A DNA stretch of 46,327 nt from contig JARKPN010000054.1 in the NCBI GenBank assembly GCA_029975275.1, positions 1-46,327 on the forward strand. The letters run 5' to 3'. This DNA is from Geobacteraceae bacterium. GTDB lineage: Bacteria > Desulfobacterota > Desulfuromonadia > Geobacterales > Geobacteraceae. A program made the position numbers and the translations under genes. This document shows positions 8,268 to 15,760 of the stretch, one piece after another; the first letter of the stretch is position 1; each line of letters begins with the position of its first letter. The notes under the pieces were generated by a model. The model was given only the letters and a program-made list of their open reading frames with translations. It searched no databases and was not told the DNA's origin.

Positions 8268-9886
8268 CGGGAACGTCCCTTTCTCCCCTTCTCCAGCCGG
8301 GGCACGGCGAAATCACCCGCGTCACGATAGAGGAGCAGCAGGGTCAGCGCACCCAACCTGCCGTCGGAAGGTATGCCGCGGCTTTTCTGGAAGGACTTCA
8401 GGGAAGCCTCAAGCGAGGAATACGAGCCGCTGTTCTTTCCTGATGAGGGAAAACCGTTCTGTTTCAGCAACCGCCGGACCTCTCGCATATCCCGCTCGTC
8501 CGCACGACGGGACAGGATGAACGGGATGTCCAGGTAATTCCTCCAGACCAGGTAGCACCTTCCATTCCAGATGGAGCCCAGCCTCTTCCTGGTCAGGGTC
8601 TCATCTCCCCCTAGCGGCGGAGACACCCGCACCACTTCGTTGTCGATCCCGATCAGGGCCAGGTAGCGGTCCCCCTGCACGCCCGGAAGCTTCACCTCCA
8701 GCATGACCGGGACACCCAGGTACCTCAGGAGATCGAGGTTGGTGCGTACCGAGTCGACACGCAGGTCCGCACCCTGCGCCAGCGTCCGCAAGCCCTCCAA
8801 GCCACCCTCCCCAGGGGGAGGAAGCGGCCCCGCAGCCCCCCAAAGCCGCGCCAGCACCGTCAATGCCTGCCTGCCATTCTCAGCCTCGGATGTCCGGGTC
8901 GGATCCGGCGTTACGGAATCGGCCGATACCGTCGCCGGGACGGTTTTCCGGGCACGGGGTGATGTGTCGGCGTCCACTATCCGGTCTCTCTGGTAGAGAT
9001 AGAAACCACCCGCGAGACAGAGGAAGGCAATCACCGCAAGGACAGGCCCGAGCCGGCGCAGGGGACGCGCGCCCGTCCGCTCGCGACGGATCTCGCGGAT
9101 GGCGGTGGACACGGTTGCCGAGGAGATCCGGCGCCGGCCGTCTCCGAAGGCGACCAGAAGCGACCTGTCGCAGACCATGTTGACCGGCCTGGGCAATCCC
9201 GCTGAAAAACGGTAGATTTTCCCCAGCGCCGGCCGGGTGAACCGGGCTGCGAAGCGGCTGCCGGCGATTTCGAGCCGGTGTTCGATATAGGCCCGGGTAT
9301 CGGTGAAATCCATGGGTTTCAGGTGATAGCGGACCGCAATGCGCTGGGAGAGCTGCCGGAGATCCGCCCGCTCCAGGAGCGCGCCCAGCTCCGGCTGTCC
9401 GGCCAGCACGATCTGGATCAGCTTGGAGGTCTCGGTCTCCAGGTTGGAGATCAGCCGGATCTGTTCCAGCACCTGGGGCGTGAGGTTCTGGGCCTCGTCG
9501 ATCACCAGCACCACAATGCGGCCGGCCGCGTTTTCCACCAGGAGAAAGCGGTTCAGCTCATGGAGGAGTTCGGAGCTGCCGAGTTCCTCGCTCTGCAGCC
9601 CGAACTCCCGGTTTATGTTGCGCATCAGCTCAACCCCGGACAGGCAGGGATTCAGGATCAGCGCGGTCCGGTAGCGCTCCTCGTCCAGCCGGTTCAGCAG
9701 CGTCCGGATGACCGTGGTCTTGCCCGCACCCACCTCGCCGGTCAGCTCTATGAAGCCGGCCCGGTTGGTCACACCGTAAAACAGGTGGGCAAAGGCCTCC
9801 CTGTGGTTTTTGCTGAAATAGATGAACCTTGAATTGGGGGTAATGGTGAAAGGGCTTTCCCTGAAGCCGAAAAATTCACAGTACAT
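8264..9886 (-). CDS. gspA: GspA/ExeA-like AAA+ ATPase with C39-like and peptidoglycan-binding regions
   Basis: The conserved family start is MYCEFFGFRESPF, so I place the ATG at 9886 although the frame opens earlier (9925); length is then 540 residues. The N-terminal AAA domain has Walker A GEVGAGKTT and Walker B VLVIDEAQNL. A membrane helix follows at about 280-300 (LGPVLAVIAFLCLAGGFYLY). The periplasmic part contains a C39-peptidase-like fold region (LLRYLGVPVMLEVKLPG, then RYLALIGID) and a C-terminal peptidoglycan-binding-1 motif (LKSFQKSRGIPSDGRLGALTLLLLY). With GspB it is expected to use ATP to remodel or bind peptidoglycan for secretin assembly. No clear ribosome site precedes the chosen start. 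Confidence 0.88.
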   Translation of the reverse strand: MYCEFFGFRESPFTITPNSRFIYFSKNHREAFAHLFYGVTNRAGFIELTGEVGAGKTTVIRTLLNRLDEERYRTALILNPCLSGVELMRNINREFGLQSEELGSSELLHELNRFLLVENAAGRIVVLVIDEAQNLTPQVLEQIRLISNLETETSKLIQIVLAGQPELGALLERADLRQLSQRIAVRYHLKPMDFTDTRAYIEHRLEIAGSRFAARFTRPALGKIYRFSAGLPRPVNMVCDRSLLVAFGDGRRRISSATVSTAIREIRRERTGARPLRRLGPVLAVIAFLCLAGGFYLYQRDRIVDADTSPRARKTVPATVSADSVTPDPTRTSEAENGRQALTVLARLWGAAGPLPPPGEGGLEGLRTLAQGADLRVDSVRTNLDLLRYLGVPVMLEVKLPGVQGDRYLALIGIDNEVVRVSPPLGGDETLTRKRLGSIWNGRCYLVWRNYLDIPFILSRRADERDMREVRRLLKQNGFPSSGKNSGSYSSLEASLKSFQKSRGIPSDGRLGALTLLLLYRDAGDFAVPRLEKGRKGRSR

Positions 9887-9976
9887 GGTTCGAGTCCCGG
9901 CGTTCGGCCCGCGGCTGACAGCCATGGGGCAGCGGTTGAGATCTGGGAAACGACGGTGTCACAGGCAGTACCGCAT

Positions 9977-10936
9977 CTAAACACAGGCCCTGGCGGCGAT
10001 TTCTCCCGACAGCCGGCGACCCTGCCAGCTGCCGCGCCGCGCGAGCTCATGTACGATAGAATACCACATCCGGTTGTTTTTGAGGTTCCAGCGGGGGGCG
10101 ACCCGGATTGAAAGGGGGGCGGAGCCGTAGAGCCGCTGGATGGTGATCCTGGGGGGAAGCAGTTCGAGGAAGTCGCAGACCGAGGCTACGTACTCCCGGT
10201 GTTCAAGCGGAACGAACTCGCCCCGGACGTACATGTCGGCCAGCGGGGTCCCGGCCACGGCATGGAGCTGGTGTATCTTCAGGGAATCCACCGGCAGGGA
10301 CGCTATCACATCGGCCGTCTTCAGGAAATCCTCGCGGCTCTCGCCCGGAAAGCCGCGGATCAGGTGGGCGCAGATCTCGAAGCCGCGGCCCGCGGCCCTC
10401 TCCAGCGCCAGCCGGTACTCCGCGAAGGAATGGCCCCGGTTGATCCGTGCCAGAATCCGGTCATCCATGGACTGGAGCCCCAGTTCGAGACAGACGTAGC
10501 GATCCCGCGCTATCTCCTCCAGCAGGGCCAGCGCCCCCTCGCCCAGACAGTCGGGCCGGGTGCCGACGGAGATGCCCACCACGTCGGGGTGCGCCAGGGC
10601 GCGGTAGTAGAGGTCACGGAGCTTCCCGACCGGACCGTAGGTGTTGGAGTACTTCTGGAAATAAATAATGAACTTTTCGCTCCCCAGCCTTTGCCGGTGA
10701 TAGGCCATCCCCGCGGCCATCTGCTCTTCCAGGGGTATGGAGCCGCGGATCCCGTCGGGGGAGAAGGAGCGGTTGTCGCAGTAGATGCACCCACCCGTCC
10801 CCTTGACGCCGTCCCGGTTCGGGCAGGTGAAGCCGCCGTCCACATTGACCTTGCTCACCCGCAGGCCAAAGCGGCGGCGCAGGTGCGAGCCGTAGGAGTT
10901 GAAGCGGAGTTCGGGATGTATCAGGTTAGTGTCCAT
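9977..10936 (-). CDS. TIGR01212/YhcC-type radical SAM protein
   Basis: The 319-residue protein has an atypical radical SAM cysteine motif: C38, then GGCIYCDN with C50 and C53, as in the TIGR01212 (YhcC) family, a relative of Elp3-like enzymes. ICAHLIRGFPGE and DSLKIHQLHAVAGT are typical of this family. The substrate is not known. It follows thiE in the same direction and may belong to the same transcript, but nothing links it chemically to thiamine and it is not thiH. The ATG at 10936 has no Shine-Dalgarno sequence (upstream bases CCATTTAGATT). It is preceded by a pyrimidine-rich heptad tract that pairs with the tract overlapping the thiE stop. Confidence 0.88.
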   Translation of the reverse strand: MDTNLIHPELRFNSYGSHLRRRFGLRVSKVNVDGGFTCPNRDGVKGTGGCIYCDNRSFSPDGIRGSIPLEEQMAAGMAYHRQRLGSEKFIIYFQKYSNTYGPVGKLRDLYYRALAHPDVVGISVGTRPDCLGEGALALLEEIARDRYVCLELGLQSMDDRILARINRGHSFAEYRLALERAAGRGFEICAHLIRGFPGESREDFLKTADVIASLPVDSLKIHQLHAVAGTPLADMYVRGEFVPLEHREYVASVCDFLELLPPRITIQRLYGSAPLSIRVAPRWNLKNNRMWYSIVHELARRGSWQGRRLSGEIAARACV

Positions 10937-10945
10937 AATCTAAAT

Positions 10946-11090
10946 GGCGCGAGGCTCAGGGCTCAAGAGACAAACCCCGCAAGACCCTTCCATCGTCTTT
11001 TTGCTTTTTCCATTGCCTTTCGCTCTTTACCTTTCGCCCTTCTCCCTTCACTCTTTACTCTTCACTTTTTGCCTTTCGCCTGCTGCAAGC
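10946..11090. repeat. Heptad repeat tracts in inverted arrangement between thiE and the radical SAM gene
   Basis: On the plus strand 10946-10973 reads as seven-base units (GGCGCGA, GGCTCAG, GGCTCAA, GAGACAA). From 11090 down to about 10990 the minus strand reads as a dozen or so purine-rich units of the same period (GGCGAAA, GGCAAAA, AGTGAAG, AGTAAAG and relatives). The second tract overlaps the last ten codons and the stop of thiE. In the mRNA the purine tract comes first and the pyrimidine tract ends nine bases before the next ATG. Confidence 0.75.
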
Positions 11091-11725
11091 AGCCTCACCA
11101 TCTCCCTGGCGGCGCGTTCCGGGTCGTCGGCCGCCAGGATGGCGGAGATGAGGGCAATGCCGTGCGCCCCCTGGTCGAGCACGGTCCTGACCTTGTCCGG
11201 TTTGATCCCTCCCAGGGCGAATACCGGTATCCGGAGCCGCCGGCACGCCTCGGTCAGCCGTTCCGTTCCGACCGGCTCACCGTAGCCGGCCTTGGAAGGG
11301 GTGAAGAACACCGGGCTGAAGGTGATGAAGTCCGCTCCCGCTTCCTGGGCATCCAGCGCCCTTTCGAGGCCGTGGCAGGAGACGCCGACCAGCATGCTCC
11401 CCCCTGCGAGCTCGCGGACGCGCGCCGTCGGCAGGGAGCTCTCACCCAGGTGGACCCCGTCGGCGCCGGTCGCCAGAGCGATGTCGAGCCGGTCGTTGAC
11501 GAGGAGCCTGGCGCCGTGACGGGCCGTGACTTCCCGCAGGCCGAGCGCCAACCCGTACAGCTCGCGGGACGGCAGGTCCTTTTCCCGCAGCTGCACGGCC
11601 CGGGCTCCGCCCCGGAGCGCCCCCTCCACGGCGGCGTACAGGTCGCCGCCCGGTACCTGCTTCCGGTCGGTGATCAGGTAGAGGTTGAAATCCACCCCTG
11701 CGCGGTCATTCATTCCCGTCGCCAT
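11048..11725 (-). CDS. thiE: Thiamine-phosphate synthase
   Basis: The 225-residue TIM-barrel enzyme joins HMP-pyrophosphate and the thiazole phosphate to thiamine monophosphate. Family motifs are present: LYLITDRKQ near the N-terminus, VQLREKDL (pyrophosphate and pyrimidine binding), LLVNDRLDIALATGADGVHLGE, FITFSPVFFTPSK and PVFALGGI. A distinction from the TenI branch is not certain by eye, but the REK and NDR motifs favour ThiE. The start could be 11725 or 11713 (both ATG); 11725 has an AAGG a few bases upstream. The last residues, GERQKVKSKE, are encoded by the heptad repeat tract, so the natural C-terminus probably ended earlier. The gene lies 57 bases downstream of thiG under the TPP riboswitch. 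Confidence 0.9.
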   Translation of the reverse strand: MATGMNDRAGVDFNLYLITDRKQVPGGDLYAAVEGALRGGARAVQLREKDLPSRELYGLALGLREVTARHGARLLVNDRLDIALATGADGVHLGESSLPTARVRELAGGSMLVGVSCHGLERALDAQEAGADFITFSPVFFTPSKAGYGEPVGTERLTEACRRLRIPVFALGGIKPDKVRTVLDQGAHGIALISAILAADDPERAAREMVRLLAAGERQKVKSKE

Positions 11726-11726
11726 T

Positions 11727-11778
11727 CATCCTTGCTTTCACCTTGCGTCCTGCGCCTCGCGCCTCGCGCCTTGCGCCC
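11727..11778 (-). repeat. Purine-biased heptad tract between thiG and thiE
   Basis: Read on the minus strand, units GGCGCAA, GGCGCGA (twice), GGCGCAG, GACGCAA and GGTGAAA follow with period seven, from about five bases after the thiG stop to the thiE start. Unlike the three other spacers it has no complementary half. Its final part supplies the purine-rich ribosome site of thiE. Confidence 0.7.
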
Positions 11779-11782
11779 GTCT

Positions 11783-12565
11783 TTATCCCACCATCCCCTC
11801 CAGGGGGCTCGAAGCGGTGGCGTAGAGCTTCCTCGGGATCCGTCCCGCCTTGTAGGCGAGCCGTCCGGCGATGACCGCCAGTTTCATGGCCTCGGCCATG
11901 GCGACGGGATCGTCGGCGCCGGCAATCCCGGTGTTCATCAGCACGCCATCGCAGCCGAGCTCCATGGCGATGGCGGCGTCCGAGGCCGTGCCGACCCCGG
12001 CGTCCACGATGACCGGGACCCTCACGGTCTCCATGATGATCCGGATGTTGTAGGGGTTCCGTATCCCGAGACCACTGCCGATGGGCGCACCCAGAGGCAT
12101 TACCGCTGCGCACCCCAGGTCTTCAAGCTTCCTGCAGACGATGGGGTCGTCGCTGGTGTAGGGGAGGACGGTGAACCCCTCGCCGATAAGGATCTTCGCC
12201 GCCTTGAGCAGTTCCTCGTTGTCGGGAAAGAGGGTCTTTTCGTCTCCCAGAACCTCCAGCTTTACGAAGTCCGACAGCCCGGCCTCCCGGGCCAGCCTGC
12301 AGGTACGGACCGCGTCGTCCGCGGTATAGCATCCGGCGGTGTTGGGCAGAAGGGTATACTTGCGGGTGTCCAGATAATCCAGCAGGGACTCCTTGCTCCG
12401 GTCAGAGATGTTGACCCTGCGCACGGCTACGGTCACGATCTCCGCCCCCGATACCTCGATGGCCCGCGCCATCTGCCGGAAATCCGCATATTTCCCGGTG
12501 CCCACCATGAGACGCGAGGAGAACTCCCTCCCCGCGATGACCAGTTTATCAACTGCCTGTGACAT
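11783..12565 (-). CDS. thiG: Thiazole synthase
   Basis: The 260-residue ThiG condenses deoxyxylulose phosphate, dehydroglycine and ThiS-thiocarboxylate sulfur to thiazole phosphate. Visible features are [11 protein letters not shown] at the N-terminus, FVKLEVLGD with the Schiff-base lysine, [34 protein letters not shown] (phosphate binding), and [27 protein letters not shown]. Length is normal for the family. The ATG at 12565 is preceded by AAAGGAG, 15 bases after the thiS stop. The glycine-oxidising partner (thiH or thiO) is not in this cluster, so dehydroglycine must come from a gene elsewhere. Confidence 0.95.
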   Translation of the reverse strand: MSQAVDKLVIAGREFSSRLMVGTGKYADFRQMARAIEVSGAEIVTVAVRRVNISDRSKESLLDYLDTRKYTLLPNTAGCYTADDAVRTCRLAREAGLSDFVKLEVLGDEKTLFPDNEELLKAAKILIGEGFTVLPYTSDDPIVCRKLEDLGCAAVMPLGAPIGSGLGIRNPYNIRIIMETVRVPVIVDAGVGTASDAAIAMELGCDGVLMNTGIAGADDPVAMAEAMKLAVIAGRLAYKAGRIPRKLYATASSPLEGMVG

Positions 12566-12580
12566 TGCGAGCTCCTTTCG

Positions 12581-12778
12581 CTACCCCCCGCCGACGAAAT
12601 GCACGATCTCGATCCGGTCGCCGTCGTTGAGTCCGGTCGTCTCGTAGTTGGACTTGGGCAGGATCTCCATGTTCAACTCCACGGCCACCCGTCCCGGATC
12701 GATGTCCAGTTCCCTCAAAAGCCCCAGAATCGAGGCCGAACCCACGGTTTTTCTTTCGCCGTTTACCGTTATTTCCAT
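12581..12778 (-). CDS. thiS: Sulfur carrier protein ThiS
   Basis: The 65-residue ubiquitin-fold carrier begins MEITVNGERKTV and ends in VGGG. The terminal Gly-Gly tail is what ThiF adenylates and thiocarboxylates. A longer open frame exists upstream, but it reads through the riboswitch and terminator region. The ATG at 12778 with GGAGGA-like sequence just upstream is therefore the sensible start. It is the first gene of the thi operon, about 45 bases after the terminator. ThiF is absent from this window. Confidence 0.93.
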   Translation of the reverse strand: MEITVNGERKTVGSASILGLLRELDIDPGRVAVELNMEILPKSNYETTGLNDGDRIEIVHFVGGG

Positions 12779-12822
12779 CACGTCCTCCATACGTCTCACA
12801 CTTTGCCGGATGTCGCCGAAAC

Positions 12823-12844
12823 AAAAAAAGCCGCGGAAGCGGCT
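12823..12844 (-). terminator. Intrinsic terminator of the TPP riboswitch
   Basis: On the minus strand the stem AGCCGC/GCGGCT with loop TTCC is followed directly by seven T residues. It sits between the TPP aptamer and thiS, as expected for control by transcription attenuation: TPP binding would favour this hairpin and stop the thi transcript. Confidence 0.85.
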
Positions 12845-12871
12845 GGAGCCGGGTATCATGCCCCACTCTCT

Positions 12872-12960
12872 CGCTTCCCTACGCCGGAATTACCCGGATC
12901 AGGTCCAAAGGGTTTCCCGTTCCACATGGAAACGGGCTCTCAGCCGAAACTCCCCCAGCG
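12872..12960 (-). promoter_or_regulatory. TPP riboswitch (THI element)
   Basis: The minus strand shows the conserved aptamer blocks in order: GGGGGAG near 12955, GGCTGAGAG (about 12936-12944), ACCCTTTGGACCTGATC (about 12900-12916), then GGGTAATTCCGGCGTAGGGA at its 3' side. These are the CUGAGA and ACCUGAUC-GGGUAAU-GCGUAGGGAA signatures of thiamine-pyrophosphate aptamers. The P3 arm is a GC hairpin around 12912-12936. With the adjacent terminator it should repress thiS-thiG-thiE when TPP is abundant. Confidence 0.95.
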
Positions 12961-13020
12961 ATATGACTTCTATTCTCTTGTAAAGTACGATGATCGACGA
13001 CCGGCCGGCCCGAGAGCCTA

Positions 13021-13095
13021 TGTCAACCGCTCCACGCCGCATTCCCGATATCCAGGACTATAAACTACCAGTACGCCGGCATACTGTCAACCGCT
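13021..13095. repeat. Repeated 11-mer TGTCAACCGCT
   Basis: TGTCAACCGCT occurs at 13021-13031 and 13085-13095, 64 bases apart. On the minus strand each copy reads AGCGGTTGACA and so contains a perfect TTGACA -35 box. They may be two alternative promoters of the thi operon or a pair of regulator sites. No strong -10 box was found 17 bases beyond either copy. Confidence 0.4.
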
Positions 13096-13235
13096 TTGTA
13101 TCGCTATTTCCACACGTTCCCGCCATTCGGCCGTCGAAGGACGCCCTGCCGTTACCGGGATCCCGCACCGCCGAGTGGCGACATGCGTTTCCGGCTTCAT
13201 CTTCCCGCTCGGCCGGCGCTACCAAATAGATTTGC

Positions 13236-13296
13236 TTGACAGGATATAGCCCAGGATATAGTTTGTTTTAGTTAATTTTGTCTTGCGTAGTTAATT
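13236..13296 (+). promoter_or_regulatory. Candidate promoter region with tandem direct repeats
   Basis: TTGACA (13236-13241) precedes TATAGT (13257-13262) with a short 15-base spacer. The nonamer AGGATATAG repeats at 13241 and 13253. TAGTTAATT repeats at 13269-13277 and 13288-13296, 19 bases apart. Such direct repeats upstream of a sensor kinase fit binding of a response regulator. Confidence 0.4.
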
Positions 13297-13358
13297 CTAT
13301 ATGCTTAATCATATTCAATCCAGGGGCGCCACCCTTCCACCGCCCCGGGAGGAAAACG

Positions 13359-15725
13359 ATGGTCTCCAGGATGGAACCGGCCCGCAGCCTGTTTACCCTT
13401 TCGTTCAGGGAGCGCGACCTCGAAACGGCATTCCGCGAGGATTATTTCAGGAAGAGGGTGCCTCAGCTGCGGCTGGACCTCATGCTGGGGACCCTCCTGT
13501 ATACCCTGTTCGGGATCCATGACTGCTGGGTCATACCGGATATCAAGGAGTTTGCCTGGGCAATCCGTTACTCTCTTGTCTGCCCGCTCTTGATCGGGCT
13601 CTACTTTTTCTCCTGGTCCCCGCACTTCAGGAAAGTAATGGAACCGGCAACATTCGTCGCGGGGTTCGCGGCAGGGGCCGGAGGCGTACTGATGATCATC
13701 AGGGCCGCTCCCCCTGGAAACTACATGTCGTATGCGGGCCTGCTCATCATCCTGCTGTTTTACTTCCGGCTCCGGTTCGTCACCGCATTCGCCCTCACCT
13801 GGAGCATTTTCCTCCTCTACGCGGCCGCTGCTTTCCGGGACGCGGGCATTCCCGTCCCCGTCCTTTACAGCAACACCTTCGTCCTGTTCGCCTTCTCCGT
13901 AACCGGCCTGTTCATGTGCTACACCATGGAACAGAATCTCAGGTCCGGTTTCCTGCTCAAGCAGACCATCCGGGAACGGAACAGCAAGATAGCCGAGACC
14001 AACCGGGAACTGGAGAAGGAGGTCATGGAGCGGAGACAGGCCGAGATCGCCCTCATGGAGCAGATGAAATTCCTCAGAATCCTGCTGGACACCATCCCCA
14101 ACCCCATCTTCTACACGGACGTCCACGGCCGCTACGCCGGCTGCAACAGGGCCTATGAGCTCTTTTTCGGACAGACCTGCGAAGAGTTGGCCGGAAGCCC
14201 GGCCCTGGACCTGCATATCGTGGACGTGGTCTATGGTTCCGGCCACAACAAAGCCGGAAGGGATGGAACCAGCTGCATCAGGACGGGCGAAGCGCTGCTC
14301 AGGCATGCCGACGGCAGCAGGCGCAACCTGCTGTTCTCAAGGGCCGAATATGCCGATATCGAGGGAAAACCGGCAGGGATGGTGGGTGTGCTGCAGGACA
14401 TAACCGACCTGAAAAGGAGCGAGGAAGAGAAGCACCGTCTGAAGGCCCAGCTCTTCCAGGCACAGAAAATCGAGGCACTGGGCCAACTCGCCGGCGGGAT
14501 CGCCCATGAATTCAACAACATCCTGACCGCAATCCTCGGCTACGCCCACCTGTTGCGCAAACAGATACCCGACAAGGACCCGCAGCGCTTCTTCGTGGAC
14601 AACACCATCGCCTCCAGCGAACGGGCGGCCCGGCTCATAAAGGACATCCTCGCTTTCGGAAGAAAACAGAAGATCGATCCGAAGCTTGTGGACCTGAACG
14701 AAATCGTCGGGAAAACGGAATCGCTCCTGACCATGATGATAGGCGAGGACATAGAGCTGGACGTGTCGCTCTGTGACCTGCCCATTGCCGTTCTGGCGGA
14801 CGGGGGCCTGATAAGTCAGGTGCTGATGAATCTGGCGGCCAATGCCAGGGATGCCATGCCACGGGGGGGACTCCTTGCAATCAGCACCTCGCTGGAATTC
14901 AGGGAGCGCGAGTTCCTGCACGCCCACGGCAGCGCGCGACCGGGCAGGTACGGCCTGATTACCGTCAGCGATACCGGCATCGGCATGGACCCGAAAACCA
15001 GGGAAAGGATCTTCGAACCGTTCTTCACCACCAAGGAGGTGGGGAAAGGGACCGGGCTCGGACTCTCCATCGTCTACGGCATCATCAACCAGCATAACGG
15101 ATGCATCGACGTGGACACCGAGTTCGCCAGAGGCACGACCTTCAGCCTCTACCTCCCCGTTCCCTCCACTGACGCCTGCCCGATGGAGCCGGGCCATTTC
15201 CTGCCGCCGCTGCAGGAGTTCACTGCTCATTCGTTCGCCGCGGCCGGGCAGCCTGAACCCGCATATGCGCTCTGCCCCTATCCGCCCGGCACTGAAAGGG
15301 TGCTGGTGGCGGAGGACAACGACACGGTGAGGGCACTGACCAGCAACCTGCTACAGGAAAACGGCTACACGGTCGTTGAAGCGTGCAACGGGGAAGAGGC
15401 GATCCGGAGGTTCATGGAGCACGCGGACCACATCCGGCTCCTGCTGCTGGACGTGATCATGCCGAAAAAGAATGGATGGGAGGTCTACGATACCATCAGA
15501 AAAATCCGCCCCGACGTGCGGGTCATCTTCATGAGCGGCTATACCGCCGACATCCTCGCCAGAAAGATCATCCCGGACGAGGGGATACGGCTACTGGAAA
15601 AACCCATTCCTCCCGGCAACCTGCTGAGGGCGCTGCGGACCGAGCTGGACCGGCCGCTGGCGGGAGAGGAGGCGGCAGGGCGGGGAAAGGAGGGGTTGCC
15701 CTCCCCTCTCTCTCCCGGAGGGTGA
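13359..15725 (+). CDS. Membrane-bound PAS hybrid histidine kinase with receiver domain
   Basis: The ATG at 13359 follows a GGGAGG ribosome site and gives a 788-residue protein. About six membrane helices occupy residues 40-200, forming an integral-membrane sensory module that I do not recognise by name. A coiled coil precedes a PAS domain (about 240-360). HisKA follows with the phosphorylated histidine H383 in IAHEFNN, then a HATPase_c domain with N box LMNLAANARDAM, DTGIGMD and [13 protein letters not shown]. The C-terminal receiver has phosphoacceptor D698 (LLLLDVIMP) and conserved lysine in LLEKPI. The output is a phosphorelay to an unknown partner, because no DNA-binding or enzymatic output domain is attached. 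Its stop is 35 bases from the convergent asmA-like gene. Confidence 0.92.
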   Translation: MVSRMEPARSLFTLSFRERDLETAFREDYFRKRVPQLRLDLMLGTLLYTLFGIHDCWVIPDIKEFAWAIRYSLVCPLLIGLYFFSWSPHFRKVMEPATFVAGFAAGAGGVLMIIRAAPPGNYMSYAGLLIILLFYFRLRFVTAFALTWSIFLLYAAAAFRDAGIPVPVLYSNTFVLFAFSVTGLFMCYTMEQNLRSGFLLKQTIRERNSKIAETNRELEKEVMERRQAEIALMEQMKFLRILLDTIPNPIFYTDVHGRYAGCNRAYELFFGQTCEELAGSPALDLHIVDVVYGSGHNKAGRDGTSCIRTGEALLRHADGSRRNLLFSRAEYADIEGKPAGMVGVLQDITDLKRSEEEKHRLKAQLFQAQKIEALGQLAGGIAHEFNNILTAILGYAHLLRKQIPDKDPQRFFVDNTIASSERAARLIKDILAFGRKQKIDPKLVDLNEIVGKTESLLTMMIGEDIELDVSLCDLPIAVLADGGLISQVLMNLAANARDAMPRGGLLAISTSLEFREREFLHAHGSARPGRYGLITVSDTGIGMDPKTRERIFEPFFTTKEVGKGTGLGLSIVYGIINQHNGCIDVDTEFARGTTFSLYLPVPSTDACPMEPGHFLPPLQEFTAHSFAAAGQPEPAYALCPYPPGTERVLVAEDNDTVRALTSNLLQENGYTVVEACNGEEAIRRFMEHADHIRLLLLDVIMPKKNGWEVYDTIRKIRPDVRVIFMSGYTADILARKIIPDEGIRLLEKPIPPGNLLRALRTELDRPLAGEEAAGRGKEGLPSPLSPGG

Positions 15726-15760
15726 TATCTACTCATAAAATGTCTGAACAGTCTCCGGGC

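Larger units (their letters stand above)
12962..13358. other. Divergent intergenic region between the thi leader and the sensor kinase
   Basis: About 400 bases without a recognisable gene. It should contain the minus-strand promoter of the thi leader and the plus-strand promoter of the kinase at 13359. The half near the kinase is AT-rich. Short direct repeats inside it are listed separately. Confidence 0.6.

Noticed and set aside
9977-10936. Radical SAM gene next to thiE as thiH
   Set aside because: The cysteine spacing and sequence fit TIGR01212/YhcC; ThiH motifs are not seen.
10990-11090. Heptad tract as a CRISPR array or tandem gene
   Set aside because: Units are only seven bases, degenerate and without spacers; no cas genes in the window.
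10199-12562. A 787-codon plus-strand frame across the radical SAM, thiE and thiG genes
   Set aside because: It crosses three well-identified minus-strand genes and the heptad tracts; a codon-bias artefact.
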